Assembly: GCA_963770645.1 (NCBI GenBank)
Contig: CAVYQL010000004.1
Coordinates: 1-64,000, forward strand
DNA from: Bog-473 sp963770645
Lineage (GTDB): Bacteria; Actinomycetota; Acidimicrobiia; Acidimicrobiales; RAAP-2
Direction of reading: 5' to 3'
Length of the DNA: 64,000 bases
The notes under the pieces were generated by a model, which saw nothing but the letters and a program-made list of their open reading frames with translations, was not told the origin of the DNA and made no database searches. This document shows positions 26,374-34,941 of the stretch, one piece after another. How positions within the stretch are numbered: position 1 is the first letter of the stretch; the number at the start of each line of letters is the position of its first letter. Both the position numbers and the translations under genes were made by a program.

Positions 26374-27519
26374 TCAGCCGAACGGCTGCAAGCTGTTGGC
26401 CACCACCCACATGCTGAAGTACTGCGAGTTGGCGCCGTAGGCCATGGCGAGTGCTGTCTTGGCCCCTTCGACCTGGTGCTCGCCGGCAGCGCCACGCACC
26501 TGGTTGGCCGCTTCGGCGAAGCGGAGGAGACCCGAGGCGCCGATGGGATTGGACGAGAGGACTCCGCCAGAGCAGTTGACGGGAAACGAACCACCGATCT
26601 CGGTGTCGCCAGCATCAGTCATCTTCCAGCCCGCACCCTCCTCGGCGATGAAGTGCGCCTCGAGCCACAGCGGTTCGTGCCAGGAGAACGGCACGTAGAG
26701 CTCGGCCATGTCGAGTTGCTGGCGCGGGCGCGTGATGCCTGCCTGCGCGTAGACGTCCTTGGCGCACTGCAAGCAAGCCTCGGGTCGCACCGGGTCGCGG
26801 CCGGGGAACGATGGCGGCTCGGAGCGAGATGACGCGCCGAGTATCCACGCGGGATTGCGACCTCGCGTGGATACTTCGTCGGTGATGATCACGGCGCAGG
26901 CGCCGTCAGAGGAAGGGCACGACTCGAGAAAGCGAATCGGCTCCCACATCATTGGGCTGTTACGCACTTTCTCGATGGAGATGTCTTCGATCTTCAGGTG
27001 GGCATAGGGATTCTTGAGGGCGTTCTGCCGGTCCTTCACCGCGACCTTCCAGCCGATGTGTTCGGGAGCACGCGACCGGTGGATGTAGGCGCGAATGAAC
27101 GGGGCGAAAGCTCCACCGGCGCCGAGCGATGCCCCCTTACCGGAGCCCAGCGCGAACTGGGCATTGCCCTCTGACTGCTTCTCGAAGGCGACGGCCAGCA
27201 CCCGCTTGTGCTTGCCGGCCTGCACATGCGACGCGGCGACGATACCGGTCGTCCCACCCACCGAACCAGCGGTGTGCACCCGAAACATCGGCTTGCCGAC
27301 CGCTCCCAAGGCGTCGGACAGGTAGAGCTCCGGCTTCATGATGCCCTCGAACAGGTCCGGGGCCTTGCCGAGGACGACGGCGTCTATGTCGTCCATCGTC
27401 ATCTGGGCGTCCTCGAGCGCCCGGAAGACGGCCTCGCGCACCAATCCGCCCACGGACACGTCACGGCGGCGGGTCTTGTGATGGGTCTGACCGACCCCGA
27501 CGACAGCTACGGGAATCAT
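26374..27519 (-). CDS. thiolase-fold (SCP2/lipid-transfer type) protein lacking the nucleophile Cys
   Basis: The start is ATG at 27519, overlapping the stop of the upstream thiolase-fold gene as ATGA. The 381-residue protein has the thiolase fold: MIPVAVVGVGQTHH at the start, SDGACAVIITDE in the middle and NCSGGVLSSNPIGASG near the end. Where classical thiolases carry the acyl-accepting Cys, this protein reads HTAGSVGG (82-89). It therefore probably does not do Claisen chemistry by the normal route. Such Cys-less members (for example Ltp2 types of steroid side-chain degradation) act as aldolases or partner subunits. Translational coupling suggests a complex with the neighbouring protein. Confidence 0.85.
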   Translation of the reverse strand: MIPVAVVGVGQTHHKTRRRDVSVGGLVREAVFRALEDAQMTMDDIDAVVLGKAPDLFEGIMKPELYLSDALGAVGKPMFRVHTAGSVGGTTGIVAASHVQAGKHKRVLAVAFEKQSEGNAQFALGSGKGASLGAGGAFAPFIRAYIHRSRAPEHIGWKVAVKDRQNALKNPYAHLKIEDISIEKVRNSPMMWEPIRFLESCPSSDGACAVIITDEVSTRGRNPAWILGASSRSEPPSFPGRDPVRPEACLQCAKDVYAQAGITRPRQQLDMAELYVPFSWHEPLWLEAHFIAEEGAGWKMTDAGDTEIGGSFPVNCSGGVLSSNPIGASGLLRFAEAANQVRGAAGEHQVEGAKTALAMAYGANSQYFSMWVVANSLQPFG

Positions 27520-28541
27520 GACCGTCCCTCCAGGATGCAGATGAGGTTCTGTTGGAGGCACGGGCCGCTTGTGGAGTGCGCGAGCGACCGGGTGCCACCA
27601 CCGAAAATGTGGTCGGCGGCATAACCAATACGGCTGAGACCGGTGGCCATGATCGGATTCGCCTTGAGCGCGCCGCCTGAGGCGTTAACGATGACGTCGT
27701 CACCGAAACCGAGCACAGAGCGCAGGAGCAGCTCCTCGTGCGTGAAAGCAGCCTGCAGCTCGGCCACCTCCACCGGCTTGTCGCCGAGTCCGGCTGCCTC
27801 GGCCGCGATGCGGGTCGACGGTGAGTCGTCTAAGGCCCGGAACGACGGGTTATGGCACTCGGTTCGATGGTCGAAACCGGTGATGTAGGCCGGCCGCTCG
27901 ACGAGCTGACGGGCACGGTCCCCTCGGGCCAGAACCATGGCGGCGGCGCCATCGGTGATCGGCGGCAGGTCGTGACGCCTCAGGGGCTCGCGTACATAGT
28001 CGCCCGCCAACAGGTCGTCGACGGTCCCTTTCCCGCGCGAGCGAACGGCCACTTCAGCCATCGAGCGCTCGTCGGCGATGCCAGCGGCGATCACCGCGCG
28101 GGCCTGCAGCGCGGCGAGCGTCACTGGGTCCGCACCGATGGGGGCCAGGTAGAACGGATCCATCTCCATCGGATAGATCAAGGCCGGGTTTCCGGTCGAG
28201 GATCGGCCAGATCCGGTCACGACGGCGATGTCGATATCACCCTCGTGCAGACGCAGCCAGGCCTCGTACAGCGCCCAGGCCCCGTCCATCTCCACGTGGG
28301 AGTCGCGCTTCGGCGGCCACGCACCGATCGCATCGAGATTCCCGACGAAAGAGAAGGCCTGGCCGGTGATGTAGTCGCACGAACCGAGGCAGGTGAAATC
28401 GACATCGGACCGGGTCAACCCAAGCGGCTGCAGCGCATCGGTGATCACGCGGAGCAACAGCTGGGTCTCGCTCAGCTCGGTGTGGCGGACCATCGGGCTC
28501 TGCGCCCAGCCCACCACCGCGATGTCAGTCGAAGTCGCCAT
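27516..28541 (-). CDS. thiolase-fold protein, Ltp2-like, lacking the nucleophile Cys
   Basis: The start is ATG at 28541, one base after the stop of the OB-fold gene. The 341-residue thiolase-fold protein has a typical TDGAAAMVLARGD segment, NASGGALKANPIMATG and a final SGPCLQQN. The nucleophile position reads VEMDGAWAL (83-91), so the acylating Cys is absent. In Mycobacterium and relatives, Ltp2 is a Cys-less thiolase-fold retro-aldolase that binds a DUF35 partner and releases a short side-chain fragment from a steroid thioester. The gene order DUF35-thiolase fits that model. The substrate is not known here. Confidence 0.85.
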   Translation of the reverse strand: MATSTDIAVVGWAQSPMVRHTELSETQLLLRVITDALQPLGLTRSDVDFTCLGSCDYITGQAFSFVGNLDAIGAWPPKRDSHVEMDGAWALYEAWLRLHEGDIDIAVVTGSGRSSTGNPALIYPMEMDPFYLAPIGADPVTLAALQARAVIAAGIADERSMAEVAVRSRGKGTVDDLLAGDYVREPLRRHDLPPITDGAAAMVLARGDRARQLVERPAYITGFDHRTECHNPSFRALDDSPSTRIAAEAAGLGDKPVEVAELQAAFTHEELLLRSVLGFGDDVIVNASGGALKANPIMATGLSRIGYAADHIFGGGTRSLAHSTSGPCLQQNLICILEGRS

Positions 28542-28542
28542 G

Positions 28543-29514
28543 TCAGAAGATCCTGTTCACGAGATCGGGGTCGTCGGCGTTGGGCTCGCCGTTCGGCATC
28601 CAGCCGATCAGGCTTCCGTATTGGTTGCCATCGGTGTCCTCCGCCGCGGACGCCCACACCGCGCTCACCCGGACGCCGACCGCCACGTCAAGGACGGGCA
28701 GCTCAACCACAGGCTGATAGCTGAGCACCACGTCGGTGCCATCGAGCAGCACGAAAACCCGGGCAAACGGCTCGGTCTCGGTCTGCCCGGGATACTGCAC
28801 CGGTGTGACGATCACGAAGTTCGTGATCGTCCCGGTCGGCGGCAAGTCGACTAAATGCTCCTCGTCGAGCTCGAGCGAGTCGATCGGGCATACGCCTCGG
28901 CCGCCGGAATATGTCTTGCCGCACTCGGGGCAACGGAAGCCGACGAGGCGGTGCTGGCGAGAAGCGTCGACCACGAGATCGCTCGTCGGCGGTACCGGAT
29001 TTCGGTACGTGATGGCGGCGAGGTAATCCATCATCTCGACCGGCTCGGCAGCCGGCCCCAAGTCGTCGCCCTCGACTTCGGACTCCTCGCCCGGCACGAA
29101 GCAGGCGATGTCAGTGATGTGGCCAATCCGCTTGCCTTTCCACCGCGGCGCCACCCTCATGCCGTCGCCCATGGCGCCCGGCGAGCCAGCATCAACGGCA
29201 TATAGCAACGGCGTCGATGCCCCGTCGAGCCGGATAAAAGCGAAGGCGAACGGCCGGTCGAGCGGGTGCTGCTCCGTGGGATAAGGCACCCACGTCCACG
29301 ACTGGATCGTACCGGCAGGTCCAACCTCGACCAGCTCGCGAGGCAGTTCGGCCCCGGTCGCCGGATCCCATTCGATCGGCGGTACCAGCACGTCGTCACC
29401 GTTGCGGATCCCGAGGATCCTCTTCTCCGTGAGCGCCGTCATGAACGCCCCGATCACCGATCCGAGCGACCGCTTGTACGGAAACGTGATGCTGCTCTCC
29501 TCGAACCTGACCAC
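28543..29514 (-). CDS. tandem DUF35/OB-fold acyl-CoA-associated protein
   Basis: The start is GTG at 29514 with GGGAGGAGG upstream. The 323-residue protein contains two OB-fold DUF35-like domains. The N-terminal one (about 30-145) has no zinc ribbon. The C-terminal one (about 185-320) carries a rubredoxin-like knuckle with Cys195, Cys198 and Cys209, and Asp212 where a fourth Cys is usual. Known DUF35 proteins (such as the C-terminus of ChsH2) bind thiolase-fold partners and help them act on acyl-CoA thioesters. The gene is first in a tightly packed unit with two thiolase-fold genes. A double OB-fold serving two thiolase subunits is an attractive inference. Confidence 0.82.
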   Translation of the reverse strand: MVRFEESSITFPYKRSLGSVIGAFMTALTEKRILGIRNGDDVLVPPIEWDPATGAELPRELVEVGPAGTIQSWTWVPYPTEQHPLDRPFAFAFIRLDGASTPLLYAVDAGSPGAMGDGMRVAPRWKGKRIGHITDIACFVPGEESEVEGDDLGPAAEPVEMMDYLAAITYRNPVPPTSDLVVDASRQHRLVGFRCPECGKTYSGGRGVCPIDSLELDEEHLVDLPPTGTITNFVIVTPVQYPGQTETEPFARVFVLLDGTDVVLSYQPVVELPVLDVAVGVRVSAVWASAAEDTDGNQYGSLIGWMPNGEPNADDPDLVNRIF

Positions 29515-29601
29515 GATTACCTCCTCCCTTGACGTCGTCGATGCACGGGCCGTCGCTTCATTGCCGAGGCCTTATTCCGATATCACGTCGGGTCACAGCC
29601 T

Positions 29602-30261
29602 TCATAGCTGCCGGTCCCAGCCTCTCGCCGATTCGGTATTCCCTCTAAGGATCCCGCCAACGGCGGCGGTGATCCATCGGCGCAGCGGTTCGCACGGTTC
29701 TCCCGTTCGATCAGCCGGAAGAGCGGGCCGTTCGATCATCGAATGGACCAACCGCGTGACGAGCTCGGCGATCTCGTCAAGGTCGTGCGCGTCAGCCGGC
29801 CCGTCGAACGAGGTCCCGGCCCGCTCGATCAACCCGCGGGTGAGCCGTAACGCCGCACTGCTCGTCACATCATCGGTGGCGGCGCCGGCACCGAACCTCG
29901 TCAGCTGCAGGAGCTGGGAATCCCGGCAGAGCCAGTCGAAGAGCAGGCACCCAACTTCCGCCACGACCTCGGCCGGAGAGGCACGGAGATCGACTTCCAT
30001 GGAATCGACACGGGCCAGGAGCGGTTCGATCGACTCCAGTGCGACCGCCAGGAGCACGTCCCGGCCGCTGGAGTAATGCCGATAGATCGTTGGGCGGCTG
30101 ACGCCCAGCTGGCGTGCCACTTCGGCGATCCGCACGTTGACCCCGTTGCGATCGATGCACTGCCGAGCGGCGTCGCGAATCCGCTGACTCGCTTCCGCGT
30201 CGTCCGCGGGCGGTCGGCCGGCCCAGCTGGGGGCGATCTTTGTTTCACTGTGACCGGACAC
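29602..30261 (-). CDS. TetR-family transcriptional regulator
   Basis: The 219-residue regulator has an N-terminal TetR helix-turn-helix at about residues 41-62 (VNVRIAEVARQLGVSRPTIY), followed by RHYSSGRDVL. The C-terminal ligand domain is helical. The start is GTG at 30261, which gives a ~20-residue disordered lead. It is divergent from the CoA-transferase gene and precedes the OB-fold/thiolase unit on its own strand by 87 bases. It probably represses one or both in response to an acyl-CoA or lipid ligand. The 70-bp divergent region carries an imperfect palindrome that could be its operator. Confidence 0.9.
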   Translation of the reverse strand: MSGHSETKIAPSWAGRPPADDAEASQRIRDAARQCIDRNGVNVRIAEVARQLGVSRPTIYRHYSSGRDVLLAVALESIEPLLARVDSMEVDLRASPAEVVAEVGCLLFDWLCRDSQLLQLTRFGAGAATDDVTSSAALRLTRGLIERAGTSFDGPADAHDLDEIAELVTRLVHSMIERPALPADRTGEPCEPLRRWITAAVGGILRGNTESARGWDRQL

Positions 30262-30272
30262 GCAGCCGCACC

Positions 30273-30294
30273 TTACACTCTGTGTACCCTGTAA
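30273..30294. promoter_or_regulatory. candidate TetR operator
   Basis: TTACA at 30273-30277 and TGTAA at 30290-30294 form an inverted repeat with 12 bases between the arms. Inside it lies the smaller palindrome ACACTCTGTGT (30275-30285). It sits between the divergent TetR and CoA-transferase genes, where an autoregulating TetR protein normally binds. Confidence 0.5.
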
Positions 30295-30331
30295 AGTCGT
30301 CTGGTCTCACCCCGGAATCCACCACTAAGGG

Positions 30332-31564
30332 ATGAAGGACATGTCTCGAAATACAGTTGCGGCCTCCGAGAGCAGTCCGACCGGACCGCTGGCTGGCGTG
30401 AAGGTGCTCGACCTCTCAATTGCTCTCACGGGCCCCTATGCAGTCGCGCTGCTGGCCGACCAGGGGGCCGAGGTCGTCAAGGTCGAGCGACCCGGGATCG
30501 GTGACATCGCCCGCTGGATCGGTGTCTCCGTCAACGGTATGAGCGCCTTTTACTTGGCCTGCAACCGCGGGAAACGGTGCATCGCCGTCGACTTCGCGAC
30601 CGACGAGGGCCGACAGATCGTGATGGCACTCGCCGCGACGGCGGACGTGATCGTCCAGAACTTCCGCCCCGGGGTCATCGACCGGTTGGGCTTGGGCTAC
30701 GAGGCGGTGCGGGCCCTGAACCCCGAGGTCATCTACTGCTCCGTCTCCGGCTACGGCCCGGAGGGCCCCTACAGCCACCGCAGTGCCTATGACACGTCGA
30801 TCCAGGCCTACGCCGGTTTCGCAGCCAATCAGGCCGATCCCAACAACGGTCCGCCCACTTTCCTGCACCAGAACGCGGCGGACAAGGTCAGCGCTCTCTA
30901 CGCCTGCCAGGCCATCACCGCAGCCCTGTACGCGCGAGCCGCGGGCCGTGGCGGGCAACACCTCGAGATAGGTATGGCAGACGCTTGCGTCTCGTTCCTA
31001 TGGGCCGAGTCCGCGGGCAACGAAGTGTTGGTCGAGTCCGACGGCTCGCTGCGCTCGAGCTTCAACGCCGGCTTCGAGCCCATGCGCTTCCACGACGGTT
31101 GGGGCATCGCGGTGCCCACCACCGATGCCGACTTCGCCGGAATGTGCAAGGCCCTGGACGTTGAAGGGTTCGAGGACCCCCGCATCGCCACAGTGGCCCA
31201 GCGACGCATGAACCGCGACGTTCTCGAGCCCATCATCGACATGTGCTACGCCAAGGCCGCCAATCTCACTCAGGCAGAGGCCACCGCACGCTTCGAACGC
31301 GAACGCGTCGCTTTTGCGATGGTGCTGTCTACCTCCGATATCGTCAACGACCCCCACGCCCAGGCCATCGGTATGTTCACCGAGTTCGACCATCCGACGG
31401 TCGGCCGGGCACGTCTCCCCCGCCACCCCACCAATTTCCACGGCACCCCGGCCGTACTCGGTGGCGTCGCTCCCGACCTTGGCGAGCACACCGACGAAGT
31501 GCTGACCGAGCTTGGCCTCCGCGAGCGCATCGAAGAGCTCCGCACCGCGGGCGTCGTCGCTTGA
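30332..31564 (+). CDS. CaiB/BaiF-family CoA-transferase
   Basis: The 410-residue class III CoA-transferase has the segments LAGVKVLDLSIALTGPYA, QGAEVVKVERPG and NRGKRCIAVDF, plus VIVQNFRPGVIDRLGLGYE. The catalytic Asp is Asp154 in SAYDTSIQAYAG. It moves CoA between an acyl-CoA and a free acid, forming interlocked rings as a dimer. ATG at 30332 or the next Met at 30341 may be the start, as AAGGG fits the second better. It faces the TetR regulator and belongs to the acyl-CoA module. It could recycle CoA onto the side-chain acid without ATP. Confidence 0.9.
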   Translation: MKDMSRNTVAASESSPTGPLAGVKVLDLSIALTGPYAVALLADQGAEVVKVERPGIGDIARWIGVSVNGMSAFYLACNRGKRCIAVDFATDEGRQIVMALAATADVIVQNFRPGVIDRLGLGYEAVRALNPEVIYCSVSGYGPEGPYSHRSAYDTSIQAYAGFAANQADPNNGPPTFLHQNAADKVSALYACQAITAALYARAAGRGGQHLEIGMADACVSFLWAESAGNEVLVESDGSLRSSFNAGFEPMRFHDGWGIAVPTTDADFAGMCKALDVEGFEDPRIATVAQRRMNRDVLEPIIDMCYAKAANLTQAEATARFERERVAFAMVLSTSDIVNDPHAQAIGMFTEFDHPTVGRARLPRHPTNFHGTPAVLGGVAPDLGEHTDEVLTELGLRERIEELRTAGVVA

Positions 31565-31571
31565 CAGGGGA

Positions 31572-31757
31572 TTGGACGACCAAGAACCAGGGCAACCCGA
31601 ATGGACGCCGGAGAGCTTCGAAGCCGATGAACTGGCCCGGGCCTCCAAGACGCTCGCTGAGCTCGATGCCGAGCCCTTTCGACCGGCCTCGGGCATTTGG
31701 TCACTCACACCTAACGAGAAGCTCCAGGACGCATCACCGCCGCCACCCGTTCCCTGA
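31572..31757 (+). CDS. possible small protein, 61 aa, overlapping a convergent gene
   Basis: The frame starts with TTG just after an AGGGGA and encodes an acidic, helix-favouring sequence (WTPESFEADELARASKTLAE) with a Pro-rich end. It begins eight bases after the CoA-transferase stop. Its last 47 bases overlap the 3' end of the oxygenase gene on the other strand. The composition is protein-like, but there is no family match. It may be a real small gene, a remnant or a chance frame. Confidence 0.25.
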   Translation: MDDQEPGQPEWTPESFEADELARASKTLAELDAEPFRPASGIWSLTPNEKLQDASPPPPVP

Positions 31758-32616
31758 TCCTCCGCAGCGGGTCAAAAGGAATGGCGACCGACGCCAATAG
31801 ACGCTCGCCCGGACGGCGTGGCAGACCGATCACATGCGAGTGGCGTCGCCCAGCGTGGGGACCGGGGTCGGCAGCGTAGTAATAGGACGCCAGCGTGAGA
31901 CGGGCGTTGCCGACGGGGCAGCTCACCACCGCAGGGATGCCGTGGAGGGTGTCGGGGCCGGACTCAAAGATGATCACCCGGCCGCCCACCGGCTCGACGC
32001 GCCGGTGGCACTTCGTCATCGTTGTGTCCCACAACTCGAACTGGCCGCCCCACTCGGACTGCCAGCCGGAGTTGAGGTACACGAGCATGTTGACCCGATG
32101 CCAGAGATCGCCAGTGGCGTCGTGGGCGAAGTCCCGGTGCACCGCCTGGAACGACCCAGGCGCCAGCACGTGTACCCCCGCCCACCAGTGGGTTGGGTCG
32201 GTGACAAGGTTGGGAATGCCTGTCAGCGTGGTCAGCAGGTCGCACACGTCGTCGGCGAGCAGGCGTTGCAGGATCGCCCCGGCGGTCGGCCCGGCCGCGG
32301 CCCGCGACTCCGCCTTGACCATCCGGTTGGACCGACGCGGTACCAGCTGCAACGCAGGACCGAGTTCTTCTCCCTTCGCCCGAGCCACCACGGTGGGATC
32401 GAACAGGCCATCGATTACGACATGCGGCCACGGCGACGCCGCGCGGTACGAGTCGCGGTGCTGTTCGCCCAGTTCATGCAAGTCGAGCCGGTCGATGGCA
32501 CCGAGCTCACCCACCGCGCTCAGCCACCCCAACGGCGTTGCGTTGCGACCGGCCTGCCCTTGCGGACAGGACCCGTCCTCGGTCGAACTCGCAACGTGAA
32601 GGCTATCTTCGCTCAC
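31711..32616 (-). CDS. 2-oxoglutarate/Fe(II)-dependent oxygenase
   Basis: The 301-residue protein carries the double-stranded beta-helix metal triad. His160 and Asp162 are in HRDFAHD, His225 is in TLHGIPA, and Arg239 in ARLTLASYYY is a good 2-oxoglutarate ligand. The spacing fits the prolyl-4-hydroxylase-like (2OG-FeII_Oxy_3) group. The first ~55 residues are poorly conserved in appearance. It hydroxylates a peptide or small molecule; the substrate is unknown. It stands alone between the catabolic genes and the polysaccharide region, convergent with the CoA-transferase. Confidence 0.85.
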   Translation of the reverse strand: MSEDSLHVASSTEDGSCPQGQAGRNATPLGWLSAVGELGAIDRLDLHELGEQHRDSYRAASPWPHVVIDGLFDPTVVARAKGEELGPALQLVPRRSNRMVKAESRAAAGPTAGAILQRLLADDVCDLLTTLTGIPNLVTDPTHWWAGVHVLAPGSFQAVHRDFAHDATGDLWHRVNMLVYLNSGWQSEWGGQFELWDTTMTKCHRRVEPVGGRVIIFESGPDTLHGIPAVVSCPVGNARLTLASYYYAADPGPHAGRRHSHVIGLPRRPGERLLASVAIPFDPLRRIRERVAAVMRPGASR

Positions 32617-33616
32617 TCGTCATCTAAAACCCTAAGTCTGAGGTCGCGTTCTGAGGACGGATACCTCTCGATTGACTTCAACCTGCCAACGCTCTGCCAG
32701 ATCCGCGGAATTGCGCAACCGGGCTCACCCATGTTGGCACGGCCACCTCTCACACTCCACTACTGACGCCTGCGGTCGCAGCGGTGTACCAGAAGGTGAC
32801 GGTGTTATGCGTGGACCGGGGCTCAGCATGGTCCGGGGACGGTCAGGCCTGTGAGCCCGGGTGGACCATTGTCGACTGCTGGAGTGGTTGGTCCTCGGCG
32901 TGGGTGGCGTTGCCGGCCCGATTCGCCTCGATCATGCAGGTCCCAGCTCAGACACGGACACCTCCTTGCCCCGGTGGCTTCCTACACAATCGTGCCGATG
33001 CAGTCGGCCTGGCTAACACCGCCAGCCTCGAACCAGATGCGACACAGAAAGGACGCCGCCAAGTAAGAGATCGCTGGCACGATCCTGATACAACCGAGGG
33101 TCGCACCATTCAGGCTCCCCATATCGGGGAGCATCACATCGGCCGGCCGCGAAGTGCCGCCACCGCCATGGTCGTACTCTACGGAGACCCGCCGCCGACC
33201 GCCATGAGGCTACGGGGAACTTCTGCTGAAACCATGGACCGTGGCCATCCATCTTCGCCTAAAGCCAACTGGTGGAAAGGTTCGCCGTCGGTCGGACCCA
33301 GGGCGCCCAGGATGAGAAATTGCTCTCTACCAATCCGGCCAGCAGCAAGGTGGTTGCCATCCGTTTTGCCTCCTGCCTTGGTACTGTGATGCTCTGCCTC
33401 TCGGCGCTATGGAGTGCTCACGATGGACTGCCGATAATCGCCTTGAGAGTGCGGTGAGACGCGATCAGCAGGTTGCCCGACAAACGGTCGAACACTCCAC
33501 CCGGGTGTCTCCAAGTCGAGTGCGGGCCGACCCGACCTTGTTCTATCCCGGATGACCGGTTCTCCACAGCCGCTGGTTACCGATACTCGTACGCATTGCG
33601 GTCCACCCTTGGTCTC
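32617..33616. other. 1-kb stretch without a supported gene
   Basis: Open frames on both strands here lack domain features, good ribosome sites and normal composition. Base composition is less GC-rich than in the flanking genes. No clear repeat, RNA or transposon end was seen. It separates the catabolic region from the polysaccharide region and may contain decayed sequence and the promoter of the next lipoprotein. Confidence 0.5.
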
Positions 33617-34864
33617 ATGAAGCTGCGCATTTTGGCGGCTCTGGCAGTTGGGGGCTTCGCGTTCGCCGGCTGTTCCTCGTCTCCGCGGCCGTCGGCGCAC
33701 CCCAAGGTTCACACGCCGATCACCCAAGTCACCCCGACCACCGGCGTCGGCGCGATCACCGGCGTCGGCCCGATCACAATGATGCCCCCGGAGCACTCCG
33801 TCAGCCCCGCGCAGTATGGCGCCATTGGCAACGGGACGACGAACGACACCACCGCAATGCAGGACGCAATCAACGCGGCCGCGGCGACCCACCAGGTGCT
33901 ATGGCTCCCGGAACAGACCACCTACCTGATCTCGGGACTGCTCACAGTGCCTTCAAACACCACGATCGAGGGCGCCGGGGTCAGCTCGGTCCTGGACTTC
34001 ACCTGGACGTCGACCTCGGTGGCCGCGCACTACCTCGCCAACGCGGACCCCAATGGCGGCGATTCGAACATCACCTTGATGAACTTCACTGTGCGCGGAT
34101 CGGGATCGGGCCAGCCAGCGGGAACCGACACACAGAACGGCGGCAAGCTGATCTCGGCGGTCAACTTCGAATTGGCCAACGACTGGACTATCGAACACCT
34201 GCAGATCGAGGACTCGCCGGGGCCGTCCATCACTTACCACGGCGGCAGCGACATCAGCTTGGAGTACAACTACTGCCACAACAGCGGGCGTGATGGCATC
34301 TCAGGGTACTGGGACCAGGGCGGCTCTATCACGAACCTATCCAACGTGATGATCGCCGACAACCTGATCAGCGACGTTGGTGACGACGCCATTGCTGTGC
34401 TGGGCGCGGCGAACAACTTGCGCAACCCGAACGGCCCGCTGCCGACGAACATCACAATCGAGAACAACAGCATCGTCGGCTGGTCCTCCAACGTCAACGG
34501 GCAGATGCTCGGCCGCGGCATCAACGTCTCGGTGGTCGGCCCCGACGTCACGGTCACGCACAACTTTGTCGAGAACACCTATTCAGCCGGACTGCTGATC
34601 TCGGGCTGCACGCCAACGTGGTGTCCGAGCGGCTACAAGGACTGGCAGACGACCGGAGTGAGTGCGACCGACAACACGATTGTCAACGCTGGGCAGCTCT
34701 TCCAGGGTTCGACCGAGGGCCAGCGAAACCAGCCCAGCTACGGCATCGACGTCTACAACAGCGCCGCCCCCATCACCGTCACCGGCAACACCATCACGAA
34801 TGCCTACCTGGGCAACGTGAAGGTGACAGGCTGTCTGGGAGACTGCGAGATCCAAAGCAACTGA
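33617..34864 (+). CDS. exported lipoprotein with right-handed beta-helix (pectate-lyase-like)
   Basis: The start is ATG at 33617 (MKLRILAAL), followed by a short signal and lipobox FAGC with Cys19. The 415-residue protein has a Pro/Thr-rich linker and then the pectate-lyase-3 entry motif YGAIGNGTTNDTTAMQDAI. Many N-rich beta-helix coils follow (ITIENNSIVG, VTVTHNFVENTYSAG, ITVTGNTITNAY). Such proteins bind or cleave polysaccharides, and many in export clusters are epimerase- or lyase-like. No catalytic residues can be assigned by eye. The upstream open frame lacks a signal peptide. It is coupled to a 25-codon ORF by TGATG. Confidence 0.85.
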   Translation: MKLRILAALAVGGFAFAGCSSSPRPSAHPKVHTPITQVTPTTGVGAITGVGPITMMPPEHSVSPAQYGAIGNGTTNDTTAMQDAINAAAATHQVLWLPEQTTYLISGLLTVPSNTTIEGAGVSSVLDFTWTSTSVAAHYLANADPNGGDSNITLMNFTVRGSGSGQPAGTDTQNGGKLISAVNFELANDWTIEHLQIEDSPGPSITYHGGSDISLEYNYCHNSGRDGISGYWDQGGSITNLSNVMIADNLISDVGDDAIAVLGAANNLRNPNGPLPTNITIENNSIVGWSSNVNGQMLGRGINVSVVGPDVTVTHNFVENTYSAGLLISGCTPTWCPSGYKDWQTTGVSATDNTIVNAGQLFQGSTEGQRNQPSYGIDVYNSAAPITVTGNTITNAYLGNVKVTGCLGDCEIQSN

Positions 34865-34941
34865 TGAACCCGATCGAGCCGAACGATCCTCGCACCGACT
34901 ATGCCGACTGGAAACGCTATCTCGTTGAGGTGATGTCGTAA
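34864..34941 (+). CDS. 25-codon coupled microprotein ORF
   Basis: ATG overlaps the stop of the beta-helix gene as TGATG. The frame ends TAA immediately before the ATG of the next gene, so it fills the gap exactly. It encodes an acidic-aromatic peptide containing PNDPRTDYADWKRYL. There is no signal peptide. The exact fit and the coupled start suggest translation, either as a product or as a ribosome bridge between two export genes. I know no homologue. Confidence 0.5.
   Translation: MNPIEPNDPRTDYADWKRYLVEVMS

Noticed and set aside
24679..26832. 717-codon open frame opposite the acyl-CoA ligase
   Set aside because: It is antisense to a clear adenylate-forming enzyme, has a His/Arg/Gly-rich composition and no domain. 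Such frames are normal in GC-rich coding DNA.
32784..33389. 201-codon plus frame in the gene-free stretch
   Set aside because: No domain, no ribosome site, erratic composition. It is not supported as a gene.
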